A stretch of 56,220 nt of DNA from Kineosporia sp. A_224. Lineage in GTDB: Bacteria > Actinomycetota > Actinomycetes > Actinomycetales > Kineosporiaceae. The translations under genes and the position numbers were made by a program. Below are positions 32,329 through 40,900 of this stretch, in pieces; the stretch's first letter is position 1, and each line of letters begins with the position of its first letter. The stretch is taken from NCBI RefSeq assembly GCF_002198655.1, contig NZ_MWLN01000214.1, positions 7,292 to 63,511 on the forward strand, in the 5' to 3' direction. The notes under the pieces are model-generated. The model ran no database searches and was not told the origin of the DNA. It saw nothing but the letters and a program-made list of their open reading frames with translations.

Positions 32329-34863
32329 ATGTATGGCTCGGCCGACGACGGCGGGCGCTTCGCGGCGGTGCTGATCGCCCACCGACTGCGCGCCCACCTG
32401 TCCCAGGAGCAGCTGGCCGAGTGCTCCGGGGTCAGTGTGCGGGCGATCGGCGACATGGAACGGGGGACCACGCAGCGGCCGCAAGGCGGGACGGTTCGTG
32501 CGCTGGCGCAGGGCCTGGACCTGGACGCCGAGGAGGCACGCGAGTTCGCCGCAGCGGCACGGCAGTCGCGGCCGCAGCGTCAGGTCCGTGCAGGTGTCTG
32601 CCGGTTGCCCGTGCCGAGCACGGCGACGATCGGCCGTGACGACGAGCTCGCCGACCTGACCCGGCTGCTGACCGGCCCCCAGCCGCGGATGGTGACCGTG
32701 ACCGGCCCGGGCGGGGTGGGGAAGACCCGGCTGGCGCTGGAGGCCGGGCGCCGGGCCGCCCCGCGTTTCGAGACGACGGACTTCGTCGACCTTGCAGCCG
32801 TGACCGAGCCCGGCCAGGTCGCCGCGGCGGTCGCGGCCGGGGTGTCGCTCCCGCGCGGCCTCACCCGGACCCTGGACTCGGTGGCCGACATCATCGGGGA
32901 CCGCGCCTGGCTGCTCGTCGTCGACAACTTCGAGCACGTGCTGCCTGCGGCGGGCGACGTCGCGCTCCTGCTGTCCCGGTGCCCCCGCCTCAAGGTGCTC
33001 GTCACCAGCCGGGTGCCGCTGCAACTGTCGGCCGAACATGTCCGGGACCTCGGCCCCCTGGCGGTCCCCGCCCCGGCGCTGGGCTACGTCCACGAGCCGG
33101 GGCCGGCCTTGACCGAACTGAGACGGCTGCCGTCGGTGGCTCTGCTCGTGGAACGGGCGGCCGCGGTCCGGACCGGGTTCGAGGTGACGGTCGCCAACGC
33201 GGCCGATGTCGCGGAGCTGTGCCGCCTGCTGGACGGCCTGCCGCTGGCGCTGGAACTGGCCGCAGCCCAGCTGCGGCTGAGCGGCCCGGCCCAGATCGTC
33301 GGCCAGCTCCGGAGCGCGCTGGGCCGGCCGGTGGGTGAGGTCGACGGTGCCCCGCGCTGGCAGAACCCTGCCGTCGACGTCCCGGACCGGCACCGTTCGC
33401 TCGCGGCCACCGTCGAGTGGAGCGCCCGCCGGCTCGGTTCCGACGAGGCGCGGCTGCTGGAGATCCTCGGCGCCTTCGCCGGCGGCGCGAACCCGCAGCA
33501 CCTCGCCCAGGTGGCGGCCGGGGCCGGCTTCGCAGCCCCGGTCGAGGCCGCCGCCGCCGCGCTGGCCGGAGCGAACCTTGTCTCTGTCCGCACGGACCGT
33601 CACGGGCACCCGCGGCTGGTGCTGCTGGAGGCCGTCCGTCAGGTGGCCGCCGACCGGCTGGCCAGGTCGCACCGGTCTTCCTCGGTCGCCGCGGCCCACT
33701 GCCGGGTGTTCCTCGACCTGCTGCGCGACCGGGACGCGTCCGACAGCGAGCTCGAGACGGAGTTCGAGAACGTCCGGTCAGCCGCGCTGACCGCCGCCGT
33801 GAGCCTCCCGGCGGAGCTGGACCCGGGCACTGTCCGGGCGCTCACCCGCTACCTGCTCGGGCGAGGGCAGTTCCACGAGGCCCGGGAGACGCTGCCGCTG
33901 CTGGCCGCGGCGACCCCGGTGGAGTCCGCCGCGGCCGTGGCCTGGCACGGAACCGGGGTGGCCGCGAACGAGGACCGGGACTATGCGGCCGCCCTCGCGC
34001 TGGCGCTCCGGGCGGCAGCCGTGTTCGAGACCACCGGAGACGTCGTCGGGCTCTGCGACGCCCGGATCCTCGCCGGTGCGGCACACCGGGAGCTCGGACA
34101 CGCTGACGCCGCGTGGCAGGCCTTCTCGGACGCCGTACGGGTCGCCGAGGCGGGCGGGGCCGAAGGGAAGGCGAGCGTCGCCCGGAACAACCTCGGCACC
34201 CTCGCCCAGGACCGGGGCGATGCCGAGACGGCTCGCACCCTCTACCTGGACAGCCTCGCCGCCAAGCGGCGGCTGGGGGATGCCGCCGGGCAGACGGTGG
34301 CGCTCGGCAACCTCGCCGCGCTCGCCCTGGACCAGGCTCGGTTCGCCGAGGCGGCCGCAGGGCTGGTCGAGGCGATGGCACTGCAGCCACGGTCCCCGAA
34401 CCGGCGCAGCACGGCGTACATGCTGGCCCTGCTCAGCGAGGCCAGGCTCGGCCTGGGCGAGAGCGCACTCGCCGCGACCGCCGCCGAGCAGGCCCTGGCT
34501 GCGGCCACGGAGGTGGGGCACCGGCCGGTGATCGGGATGGCCCTGGCGCGGTTGGCCGATCTCGCGGTGCAACGCCAGGACCCGACCGCCGCCGAGACGC
34601 TCTACCTGCAGGCCCTCGAGAACGTCTCCGGCGTCCCGGAGCGGGCCCGGACGTTGGAGCGGCTGGCCGTGGTACTGGCGCCGTCCCGCCCCGCCGCCGC
34701 CGAACGGCTGCGACAGGAGGCTACGGCGGCGCGGGCCGAAGCAGGCGTTCCGGTCCCGCAGGCCCAGCGGATGTGGCTGCACGCAGCCACATCCGCACCT
34801 GCGGCGGGGCCGGCCGGCTCGGTCACAGCGTCGAGACCACCTGGCGGGCGAGCTCGACCATGA
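32329..34863 (+). CDS. XRE helix-turn-helix - STAND ATPase - TPR regulator
   Basis: An 844-residue multidomain regulator. Residues about 10-70 are an XRE HTH (FAAVLIAHRLRAHLSQEQLAECSGVSVRAIGDMERG). An NB-ARC/STAND ATPase follows, with Walker A VTGPGGVGKTRLALEAG and Walker B WLLVVDNFEHVLPA. Then come a winged-helix-like segment (LPLALELAAAQLRL) and C-terminal TPR repeats (DAAWQAFSDAVRVAEAGG, ARTLYLDSLAAKRRLGD). This architecture is typical of actinobacterial regulators with ATP- and ligand-dependent oligomerisation. The ATG at 32329 is preferred over one 19 codons upstream because of the -10 box. It probably controls the lipoprotein gene upstream or its own promoter. Confidence 0.9.
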   Translation: MYGSADDGGRFAAVLIAHRLRAHLSQEQLAECSGVSVRAIGDMERGTTQRPQGGTVRALAQGLDLDAEEAREFAAAARQSRPQRQVRAGVCRLPVPSTATIGRDDELADLTRLLTGPQPRMVTVTGPGGVGKTRLALEAGRRAAPRFETTDFVDLAAVTEPGQVAAAVAAGVSLPRGLTRTLDSVADIIGDRAWLLVVDNFEHVLPAAGDVALLLSRCPRLKVLVTSRVPLQLSAEHVRDLGPLAVPAPALGYVHEPGPALTELRRLPSVALLVERAAAVRTGFEVTVANAADVAELCRLLDGLPLALELAAAQLRLSGPAQIVGQLRSALGRPVGEVDGAPRWQNPAVDVPDRHRSLAATVEWSARRLGSDEARLLEILGAFAGGANPQHLAQVAAGAGFAAPVEAAAAALAGANLVSVRTDRHGHPRLVLLEAVRQVAADRLARSHRSSSVAAAHCRVFLDLLRDRDASDSELETEFENVRSAALTAAVSLPAELDPGTVRALTRYLLGRGQFHEARETLPLLAAATPVESAAAVAWHGTGVAANEDRDYAAALALALRAAAVFETTGDVVGLCDARILAGAAHRELGHADAAWQAFSDAVRVAEAGGAEGKASVARNNLGTLAQDRGDAETARTLYLDSLAAKRRLGDAAGQTVALGNLAALALDQARFAEAAAGLVEAMALQPRSPNRRSTAYMLALLSEARLGLGESALAATAAEQALAAATEVGHRPVIGMALARLADLAVQRQDPTAAETLYLQALENVSGVPERARTLERLAVVLAPSRPAAAERLRQEATAARAEAGVPVPQAQRMWLHAATSAPAAGPAGSVTASRPPGGRARP

Positions 34864-35476
34864 CGTCCTCGTGCTGCACCAGGTAGCTGCACACCACGAT
34901 GCGGCTTCCCTTGCGGACGTAGACGAAGGTCTGCAACGACTGCGCGACGAAAGCCTCGTCCCCCAGCCCGGCGAGCGGCTTCGGCGGTCGCACCGAGGTG
35001 GTCCGGATCTTCTCGAACTCCTCGTGGCCGCCGTCGGCGTAGTAGACGTCGACGCTGAGTCCCTCCGGCACGTCCGGGTGCTCGAACTCGTACTCGCACC
35101 CGGCGAAGGAGACGATGCCCTCCGGGGAGCCGAGCAGCCGCGGAGGGTACACGTCCTCCGTCGCCTCGGAACCTCGCGGCGTCAGCCCGACGACCTGCCC
35201 CACGGTCGCGGCATCGAGCCGGTCGCAGACGGAGCCGGCCGCCTGCTGGTCGGTCTGTCCGGCAGGATCGGTCTGCCCGGCGTCCCCAGCCACGGTGTCA
35301 CCCCCGGCGCCGCCGTCCGGCTCCGCGGCAGAACCGGCGCCCGCAGCGGCCAGGTCCGAGCCCGCCGAACAGGCGGCGACGCCCGGGGCCAGGAGCAGCA
35401 GACAGAGCAGGACGGCGAACTTCCGACCGGACGCCGTCGGACGCGGCGTCGGGCGCGGACCTGGGTAAGTGACCAT
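34823..35476 (-). CDS. Small lipoprotein (DUF3558-like)
   Basis: A 217-residue predicted lipoprotein. The N-terminus is basic and proline-rich (TPRPTASGRK), followed by hydrophobic FAVLLCLLLLAPG and lipobox VAAC. A Gly/Ala/Asp linker leads to a globular domain with a cysteine pair (SVCDRLDA and FAGCEYEFEH) and a further Cys in RIVVCSYLV. The layout recalls DUF3558, a family of actinobacterial surface lipoproteins, but the match is tentative. The start at ATG 35476 is chosen because the signal peptide then has normal length. Its 3' end overlaps the STAND regulator by about 40 bases. Confidence 0.72.
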   Translation of the reverse strand: MVTYPGPRPTPRPTASGRKFAVLLCLLLLAPGVAACSAGSDLAAAGAGSAAEPDGGAGGDTVAGDAGQTDPAGQTDQQAAGSVCDRLDAATVGQVVGLTPRGSEATEDVYPPRLLGSPEGIVSFAGCEYEFEHPDVPEGLSVDVYYADGGHEEFEKIRTTSVRPPKPLAGLGDEAFVAQSLQTFVYVRKGSRIVVCSYLVQHEDVMVELARQVVSTL

Positions 35477-35601
35477 GGCCCGGCACGCTAGGAAACGCAC
35501 CGTCGGGGCGACCAGGCAGAACCGGGCGAAACCCCGGCGGAACTCCCGACCGAAGCGGCAGCCCGACCGTTCGGCGCCCCGAGGCCAGTCATCAATGACG
35601 T

Positions 35602-35617
35602 TCGAACATTTGTTCGA
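35602..35617. promoter_or_regulatory. LexA SOS box of dinB
   Basis: TCGAACATTTGTTCGA is a perfect match to the actinobacterial SOS box TCGAAC-N4-GTTCGA. It ends one base before the -10 box (TAGCAT, 35619-35624), which ends six bases before the GTG start. LexA bound here would block the promoter. Confidence 0.9.
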
Positions 35618-35630
35618 ATAGCATGCTGTC

Positions 35631-36911
35631 GTGCGCGTGACACAGAAGCAGCCGAGGGCCGGGCCGACGATCCTGCACGCCGACCTCGACGCCTTCTACG
35701 CCTCCGTCGAGCAGCTCCTCGACCCGGCCCTGCGCGGCCGGCCGATCGCCGTCGGCGGCAGCGCGGACGGCGGGGTCGTGCTCGCGGCGTCCTACGAGGC
35801 GAAGGCCTTCGGCGTTCACGGCGGCATGCCCGGGTGGCGTGCCCGCCGGCTGTGCCCGGCGATCCGGTTCGTCGGCGGCCACTTCCGCGAGTACCAGCGG
35901 CTCGCGGACGACGTCATGACGGTGCTGCACGACTTCACCCCGGCCGTCGAGCGGATCTCCATCGACGAGGCGTTCCTCGACGTCTCGGGGGCGACGCACC
36001 TCTTCGGGCCGCCGACGGCCATCGCGCAGGCCCTGCGGCAGCGGGTCCGCACCGAGGTCGGGCTGCCGATCTCGGTCGGCGCCGCGCGCACGAAGCACCT
36101 CGCGAAGGTCGCCTCCCAGGTCGCCAAGCCGGACGGGCTCGTCGTCGTCGAGCCGGACGACGAGCACGAGTTCCTCGCCCCCCTTCCGGTCGCGCTCATG
36201 TGGGGCGTCGGCCCGGTCGCGCAGCAGCGGCTCGCCGAGCGCGGCATCCGCACCATCGGCGACCTCGCCGCGACGCCGTCGTCCGCCCTCGAGCGGCTGC
36301 TCGGCGACGCCGTCGGCGCCAAGCTGAGCGCGCTCGCCCACAACGAGGACCCGCGCCGGATCGTCACGTCGGCCCGGGCGCGCTCGGTCGGCGCCCAGTC
36401 CGCCCTCGGCCGCCGGATGCCCGAGGCCGAGCTCGTCCGCCGGGTCCTCACCCACCTCGCCGACCGGGTCGCGACCCGGCTGCGCGCCAAGGAGCGCGCC
36501 GGCCGCACGATCACCGTCCGGGTCCGCTACACCGGGATGCGCGCGGTGACCCGGTCGACGACGCTCGGCGCCGCGATCTCCTCGACCCTCTCGCTCACCG
36601 AGGTCGCCGAGCGGCTCGCCTGGCAGGCGATCGGCGACGAGACCGGCCCGACGCCGGAGATCACCCTGCTCGGGATCTCCGTCTCCAACCTCGAGCACCA
36701 GGGCGTCGTCCAGCTCGAACTGCCCTTCCAGCCGGAGGACCCGCACCGGCCCGGGTCGCCGACCGGTTCGGCGCGCTGGGTCGTCGACCGCACCGTGGAC
36801 GCCGTCCGGGAGAAGTTCGGCCGGCACGCCGTCGGCTACGCCCCGGTCGAGCTGGCCCGCGGGGCCGGCGTCCCCGACGAGTTCCGTGAGCTCGCCGAGC
36901 ACGATCTCTAG
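35631..36911 (+). CDS. dinB: DNA polymerase IV (Y family)
   Basis: A 426-residue translesion polymerase. Catalytic carboxylates are in ILHADLDAFYASVEQLL and ERISIDEAFLDVSG. The helix-hairpin-helix region is MWGVGPVAQQRLAERGIRTIGDL, and the little-finger domain includes SVGAQSALGR. A beta-clamp-binding motif QLELPF lies near the C-terminus. The SOS box directly upstream indicates damage induction; not all actinobacterial dinB paralogues have one. The GTG at 35631 lies at leaderless distance from the -10 box. A Met/Val two codons in (GTG ACA) is an alternative. Confidence 0.95.
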   Translation: MRVTQKQPRAGPTILHADLDAFYASVEQLLDPALRGRPIAVGGSADGGVVLAASYEAKAFGVHGGMPGWRARRLCPAIRFVGGHFREYQRLADDVMTVLHDFTPAVERISIDEAFLDVSGATHLFGPPTAIAQALRQRVRTEVGLPISVGAARTKHLAKVASQVAKPDGLVVVEPDDEHEFLAPLPVALMWGVGPVAQQRLAERGIRTIGDLAATPSSALERLLGDAVGAKLSALAHNEDPRRIVTSARARSVGAQSALGRRMPEAELVRRVLTHLADRVATRLRAKERAGRTITVRVRYTGMRAVTRSTTLGAAISSTLSLTEVAERLAWQAIGDETGPTPEITLLGISVSNLEHQGVVQLELPFQPEDPHRPGSPTGSARWVVDRTVDAVREKFGRHAVGYAPVELARGAGVPDEFRELAEHDL

Positions 36912-36939
36912 AACAGGGCCGACGGCCGCCAGGGCTCCC

Positions 36940-37869
36940 TCAGGGCCGCAACGGTGGCCACCACGGCGCGAGCGCGCGCAGGACGGCCGCGCGGACGGCC
37001 ACCGCCGAGCCGCAGACGACCGGGGTCCCCACGAGGGTGACCGCCGCCTGGCTGTCGACGAGGACGTACAGCATCTGCAGCGCGCGCACCGTGTTCGACA
37101 ACCACGGCGGCGTCCGGGCGGACCCACGGGCCCCCGCCGTGACCCGCGACTCCACGAGCGCGAACCAGCCGTCGACCGCGTCCCGGTCGACGTCGTCGCG
37201 ACAGCACAGGCCGTAGAAGGCCTGGGCGATCCGGGCGTCCTCGCCGTCCGCGAACAGCGGCGTGGCCGGGTCCAGCAGCCGGTCGAACAAGGCCTTCGCG
37301 ATCCGCCCGACGTCGGCCGCCGTCAGCCGTGGCGAGAGCGCGAAGACGCCGAGGGCGTCCGCCCCGTGGGCCGGCGCGTGCAGCCAGCCGCAGTCGTCGT
37401 CCCAGGCCCGCAGGTCGCCCTCGGAGACGTACCAGGCGATCGTCGCGGTGAGCCACGCCCGGACGACCCCCGTCGGCACGAGCGGCCCCGCGGTGACGGC
37501 CACCCGCCCCACGATCTCGGCCAGGGCCAGCACCGCAAAGGACCGCGCCTGCGGTCGCGGGTCGCCCAGCCGTGCCGCCAGCCGGTTCCCGAGCTCCTCG
37601 AGCTCCGTGTCGAGCACGCCGCGCTCGACCCAGGCGGCGAGGACCGGGTAGGCCGTGCCGTCCCTGACCGCCATCACAGGGCTCGCGAGCATCTCCTCGA
37701 GGTCGGCGAGGAGGTCCTCCAGCGGGACGCCCGGCGGGACGGGGCACCCCGCGTCGACGATCTGCCCCCAGTCGACGATCACGGCATCGACCTTGCCCCT
37801 CCGGCGGCGCAGAGGCAACCAGGTCGGCGGAATCCGTGTGACGGCTCGCAGGGCACGACCCCCGAGCAC
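36940..37869 (-). CDS. DUF2785-like protein of unknown function
   Basis: A 309-residue, mostly helical cytosolic protein. Recognisable segments are VRDGTAYPVLAAWVERGVL, ARLGDPRPQARSFAVLALAEIV and WYVSEGDLRAWDDDCGWLHAPAHGADAL, which resemble DUF2785. No enzyme motif is seen. The start is uncertain: GTG 37869 gives an N-terminus rich in Arg, while GTG 37782 (VIVDWGQIV) is also plausible. It converges on dinB and is divergent from the acyl-CoA dehydrogenase pair. I cannot assign a function. Confidence 0.7.
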   Translation of the reverse strand: MLGGRALRAVTRIPPTWLPLRRRRGKVDAVIVDWGQIVDAGCPVPPGVPLEDLLADLEEMLASPVMAVRDGTAYPVLAAWVERGVLDTELEELGNRLAARLGDPRPQARSFAVLALAEIVGRVAVTAGPLVPTGVVRAWLTATIAWYVSEGDLRAWDDDCGWLHAPAHGADALGVFALSPRLTAADVGRIAKALFDRLLDPATPLFADGEDARIAQAFYGLCCRDDVDRDAVDGWFALVESRVTAGARGSARTPPWLSNTVRALQMLYVLVDSQAAVTLVGTPVVCGSAVAVRAAVLRALAPWWPPLRP

Positions 37870-37952
37870 GGCTCGCCACCCACAGAGCCGTTGGCTACTC
37901 TTCAGTAACCGGCGACGTACGCCGGATCCCCCACCGGCGAGGGAGCTCGACG

Positions 37953-39107
37953 ATGAGACTGCGCCTGTCCGAGGCCGACGCGGCGTTCCGCGAGGAGATG
38001 CGCGCGTTCTTCACGACGCAGGTGCCCGAACGGATCCGGTCCGTCGTCGCCGAGCGCCGCGAGCTGAGCAAGGACGACATCGTCGAGACGCAGCGGATCC
38101 TCAACGCTGCGGGGCTCGCCGTCCCGGCGTGGCCGGCCGAGTGGGGCGGCCGTGGCTGGACCTCGCTCCAGAAGCACATCTGGCACGAGGAGATGCAGCT
38201 CGCGAACGTGCCTGCGCCGCTCGCGTTCAACACCTCGATGGTGGGCCCGGTCATCGCGACGTTCGGCAGCCAGGAGCAGAAGGAGCGGTTCCTGCCGGCG
38301 ACGGCCAACATCGACATCTGGTGGTCGCAGGGCTTCTCCGAGCCGGACGCCGGCTCCGACCTCGCCTCGCTGCGGACGGCGGCCGTCCGGGACGGCGACC
38401 ACTACGTGGTCAACGGCCAGAAGACGTGGACGACCCTGGGCCAGTACGGCGACTGGATCTTCACGCTCGTCCGCACCGACCCGGACGCCCCGAAGAAGCA
38501 GATGGGCATCTCGTTCCTGCTCATCGACATGACCTCGCCCGGGCTCACGGTGCGGCCGATCAAGCTCATCGACGGCGGCCAGGAGGTCAACGAGGTCTTC
38601 TTCGAGGACGTCCGCGTCCCGGTCGGCAACCTCGTCGGCGAGGAGAACAAGGGCTGGACCTACGCGAAGTTCCTCCTCGGCAACGAGCGGGTCGGCGTCG
38701 CGCCGGTCGGCTCGACGAAGAGCGTGCTCGCCCGGGCCAAGCAGCTCGCGAAGGACCGCCTCGACGACCCGTTCGTCGCCGCCCGGTTCGCCGAGCTCGA
38801 GACGGAGCTCCTCGCGCTCGAGCTCACGGCGCTGCGCGTCGTCGCGAACTCGGCGGACGGCAAGCCGCACCCGGCGTCGTCCGTGCTCAAGCTGCGCGGC
38901 ACCCAGCTCCAGCAGGCCGTCACCGAGCTGCTCGTCGACCTCGCCGGCCCCGGCGGCGTCGCCTCGGGCGCGGACGACGGCTCGGCGGTGCCGCAGTGGG
39001 CCCGGGTGGCCACGCCGCGCTACCTCAACTACCGCAAGGCCTCCATCTACGGCGGCTCCAACGAGGTGCAGCGGCAGATCATCGCCGGCACCATCCTCGG
39101 GCTCTGA
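37953..39107 (+). CDS. Acyl-CoA dehydrogenase, catalytic subunit
   Basis: A 384-residue FAD enzyme. The signature QGFSEPDAGSDLASLRTAAVRDGDHYVVNGQK region is followed by the FAD-binding C-terminal helices. NYRKASIYGGSNEVQRQIIAGTILGL carries the Glu that serves as the catalytic base in FadE26/28-type enzymes. The start at ATG 37953 has GAGGGAG upstream. A second ACAD gene follows after 23 bases, so the two probably form an alpha2-beta2 heterotetramer, the actinobacterial type used for steroid side chains and other bulky acyl-CoAs. Confidence 0.93.
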   Translation: MRLRLSEADAAFREEMRAFFTTQVPERIRSVVAERRELSKDDIVETQRILNAAGLAVPAWPAEWGGRGWTSLQKHIWHEEMQLANVPAPLAFNTSMVGPVIATFGSQEQKERFLPATANIDIWWSQGFSEPDAGSDLASLRTAAVRDGDHYVVNGQKTWTTLGQYGDWIFTLVRTDPDAPKKQMGISFLLIDMTSPGLTVRPIKLIDGGQEVNEVFFEDVRVPVGNLVGEENKGWTYAKFLLGNERVGVAPVGSTKSVLARAKQLAKDRLDDPFVAARFAELETELLALELTALRVVANSADGKPHPASSVLKLRGTQLQQAVTELLVDLAGPGGVASGADDGSAVPQWARVATPRYLNYRKASIYGGSNEVQRQIIAGTILGL

Positions 39108-39130
39108 CCGGCTCAGAAGGGCTGACGACC

Positions 39131-40288
39131 ATGGACTTCGAGCTGGACGACGAGCAGACGGCCCTGCGCGACGCGGTGCGCCGCCTCCTGGCGAGCACGT
39201 ACGCGTCGATCGACGGCCGCCGCGCCTCGACCGCCAAGGCACCGGGCTGGGACGAGGGGATGTGGGGCCGGCTCGCCGAGATGGGCGTGCTCGGGCTCCC
39301 GTTCGCCGAGGCGGACGGCGGCATGGGCGCCGGCCCGGTCGAGGTCGCCCTGGTCGCCGAGCAGCTCGGGCGGGTCCTCGCGCCCGAGCCCTTCGCCGAG
39401 GCGGTCGTCCTCGCCGGCGGGCTGGTCGCCGCCGCAGGGAGCGCCGCGCAGAAGGAGCAGCTGCTGCCGGGCGTCGTCGACGGCACGACGGTCGCGGCGT
39501 TCGCGCACTTCGAGCCCGGGGCCGCCGCCGTCGCCCCGCCGCGGAGCGTGACGGCGATGCAGGACGGTGACGGCTGGCTGCTCGACGGCGTCAAGGAGCC
39601 GGTGCTCCACGGAGCACAGGCCGGCCTGCTCGTCGTCTCCGCCCGCGTCGACGCGGGCGGCACGGACCGCACCGGGCTCTTCGTCGTGGCGACCGACGCC
39701 GCCGGGCTCGACCGGGTCGACTACCCGACGTACGACGGCACCCGGGCGGCCAGGGTCACCTTCGCCTCGACGCCGGCGACCCCGCTCGGTGCCGCCGGGT
39801 CGGACGCCTCGGACGTGCTCGCGCTCGTCACCGCGCACGCCCAGGTGGCGCTCTGCCACGAGGCGGTCGGCGCGATGGCGACGGCCCTCGACCTCACGAC
39901 GGAGTACCTGCGGACCCGCAAGCAGTTCGGCGTCCCGCTCAAGACGTTCCAGGCGCTGACCTTCCGCGCGGCCGACATGTACGTCTCGCTCGAGCTCGCC
40001 CGCAGCATGGCGCTGTGGGCGACGCTCGTGCTCGCGGACGGCGACCCGGACGCCGCCGTCGTGGCGGCGACCCGAGCCGTCGTCCAGACGAGCGCCGCCG
40101 GGCGGCACATCGGCCAGGAGGCGATCCAGCTGCACGGGGGCATCGGCATGACCGCCGAGTACGCCGTCGGGCACTACACGACCAGGCTCACCGCGATCGA
40201 CCAGCTCCTCGGCGGCCGGACGGCGCACCTGCGGGTGCTCGCGGACCATGTCGGCGAGTACGACGTCGTCGACCCGCTGGCCGTGTGA
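39131..40288 (+). CDS. Acyl-CoA dehydrogenase, partner subunit
   Basis: A 385-residue ACAD. N-terminal helices (FELDDEQTALRDAVRRLLAS), the middle beta domain (GWLLDGVKEPVLHGAQA) and C-terminal helices (TRKQFGVPLKTFQALTF, QLHGGIGMTAEYAVGHYTTRL) are recognisable. The catalytic Glu region of the first subunit (SNEVQR) is replaced by RLTAIDQLLGGRTAHLR, so this subunit probably lacks the base and supplies part of the FAD site. That matches heteromeric FadE pairs in actinobacteria. It is co-transcribed with the gene upstream. Confidence 0.9.
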   Translation: MDFELDDEQTALRDAVRRLLASTYASIDGRRASTAKAPGWDEGMWGRLAEMGVLGLPFAEADGGMGAGPVEVALVAEQLGRVLAPEPFAEAVVLAGGLVAAAGSAAQKEQLLPGVVDGTTVAAFAHFEPGAAAVAPPRSVTAMQDGDGWLLDGVKEPVLHGAQAGLLVVSARVDAGGTDRTGLFVVATDAAGLDRVDYPTYDGTRAARVTFASTPATPLGAAGSDASDVLALVTAHAQVALCHEAVGAMATALDLTTEYLRTRKQFGVPLKTFQALTFRAADMYVSLELARSMALWATLVLADGDPDAAVVAATRAVVQTSAAGRHIGQEAIQLHGGIGMTAEYAVGHYTTRLTAIDQLLGGRTAHLRVLADHVGEYDVVDPLAV

Positions 40289-40292
40289 CCGC

Positions 40293-40655
40293 TCAGCTGT
40301 AGCGGTGGTTCTTCTCCGAGTGGCCTGACGGACGGGTGCACGACTTGCCGCTCATGTTGCGGTGCCCGCACAGCGCCTCGGCCGTCTCGGCGTCGTCGTC
40401 AGCAGCACCGGGCCCGCCCGCGGCCTCGGCCGCCGCGTCGGCAGCCTCTTCCGCCACGGTCCGCGGCTTGGACGACCGCGCCCGCTTCGGCTTCTCGGTC
40501 ACCGATGCGCCGCCCTCGACCGCCGCCGGCGACGCGGCCCTGGTCGCCGTGGCAGCAGGTGCACCACCTGCCGCCGTCCGCTCGGCGGCCAGCTTCGACC
40601 TGTACTCGGCGAACCGGGCTTCTCTCATCGCGCGCTGCGCATCGACCTTGCTCAC
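40293..40655 (-). CDS. Small protein with C-terminal Cys/His tail
   Basis: A 120-residue protein. The N-terminus is helical and charged (KVDAQRAMREARFAEYRSKLAAER), and the middle is Ala/Gly/Pro-rich and disordered. A compact tail ALCGHRNMSGKSCTRPSGH ends in EKNHRYS, with two Cys and four His in the last 25 residues. This could bind one zinc ion. The GTG start at 40655 follows TAGCCT at leaderless spacing. The function is unknown. It converges on the ACAD pair with a gap of four bases. Confidence 0.72.
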   Translation of the reverse strand: MSKVDAQRAMREARFAEYRSKLAAERTAAGGAPAATATRAASPAAVEGGASVTEKPKRARSSKPRTVAEEAADAAAEAAGGPGAADDDAETAEALCGHRNMSGKSCTRPSGHSEKNHRYS

Positions 40656-40661
40656 GCCGTC

Positions 40662-40667
40662 AGGCTA
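40662..40667 (-). promoter_or_regulatory. Leaderless -10 element of the Cys/His-tail protein gene
   Basis: On the coding strand TAGCCT ends six bases before the GTG at 40655. Confidence 0.4.
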
Positions 40668-40810
40668 GACGGTCCCACCGACACCGGCCTGCCGCCGTCC
40701 ACAGGCAGTGGTGTGATCTGCGGTGGCCGACCGGATTCCGGGTGGCCGCCCGGGATCCGGTCGACGATCCCGGATCATGGTCGGGCGCCACCAGGGCACA
40801 TCTCGACCCC

Positions 40811-40834
40811 ATTTACTTGACCATTGAAATAAAT
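40811..40834. promoter_or_regulatory. AT-rich palindromic operator and -35 of the VOC gene
   Basis: A 24-base near-palindrome bounded by ATTTA and TAAAT, strikingly AT-rich in this genome. It contains the -35 hexamer TTGACC (40817-40822). A -10 candidate TAGGGT lies at 40842-40847 (19-base spacer). A repressor bound here would cover the -35 of the VOC gene. Confidence 0.5.
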
Positions 40835-40900
40835 CCTCCGTAGGGTCGGCCGGAGCATCGGAGGCCGCCCGACGGGGGCGGCACGGCGGCAGGAGGACCC

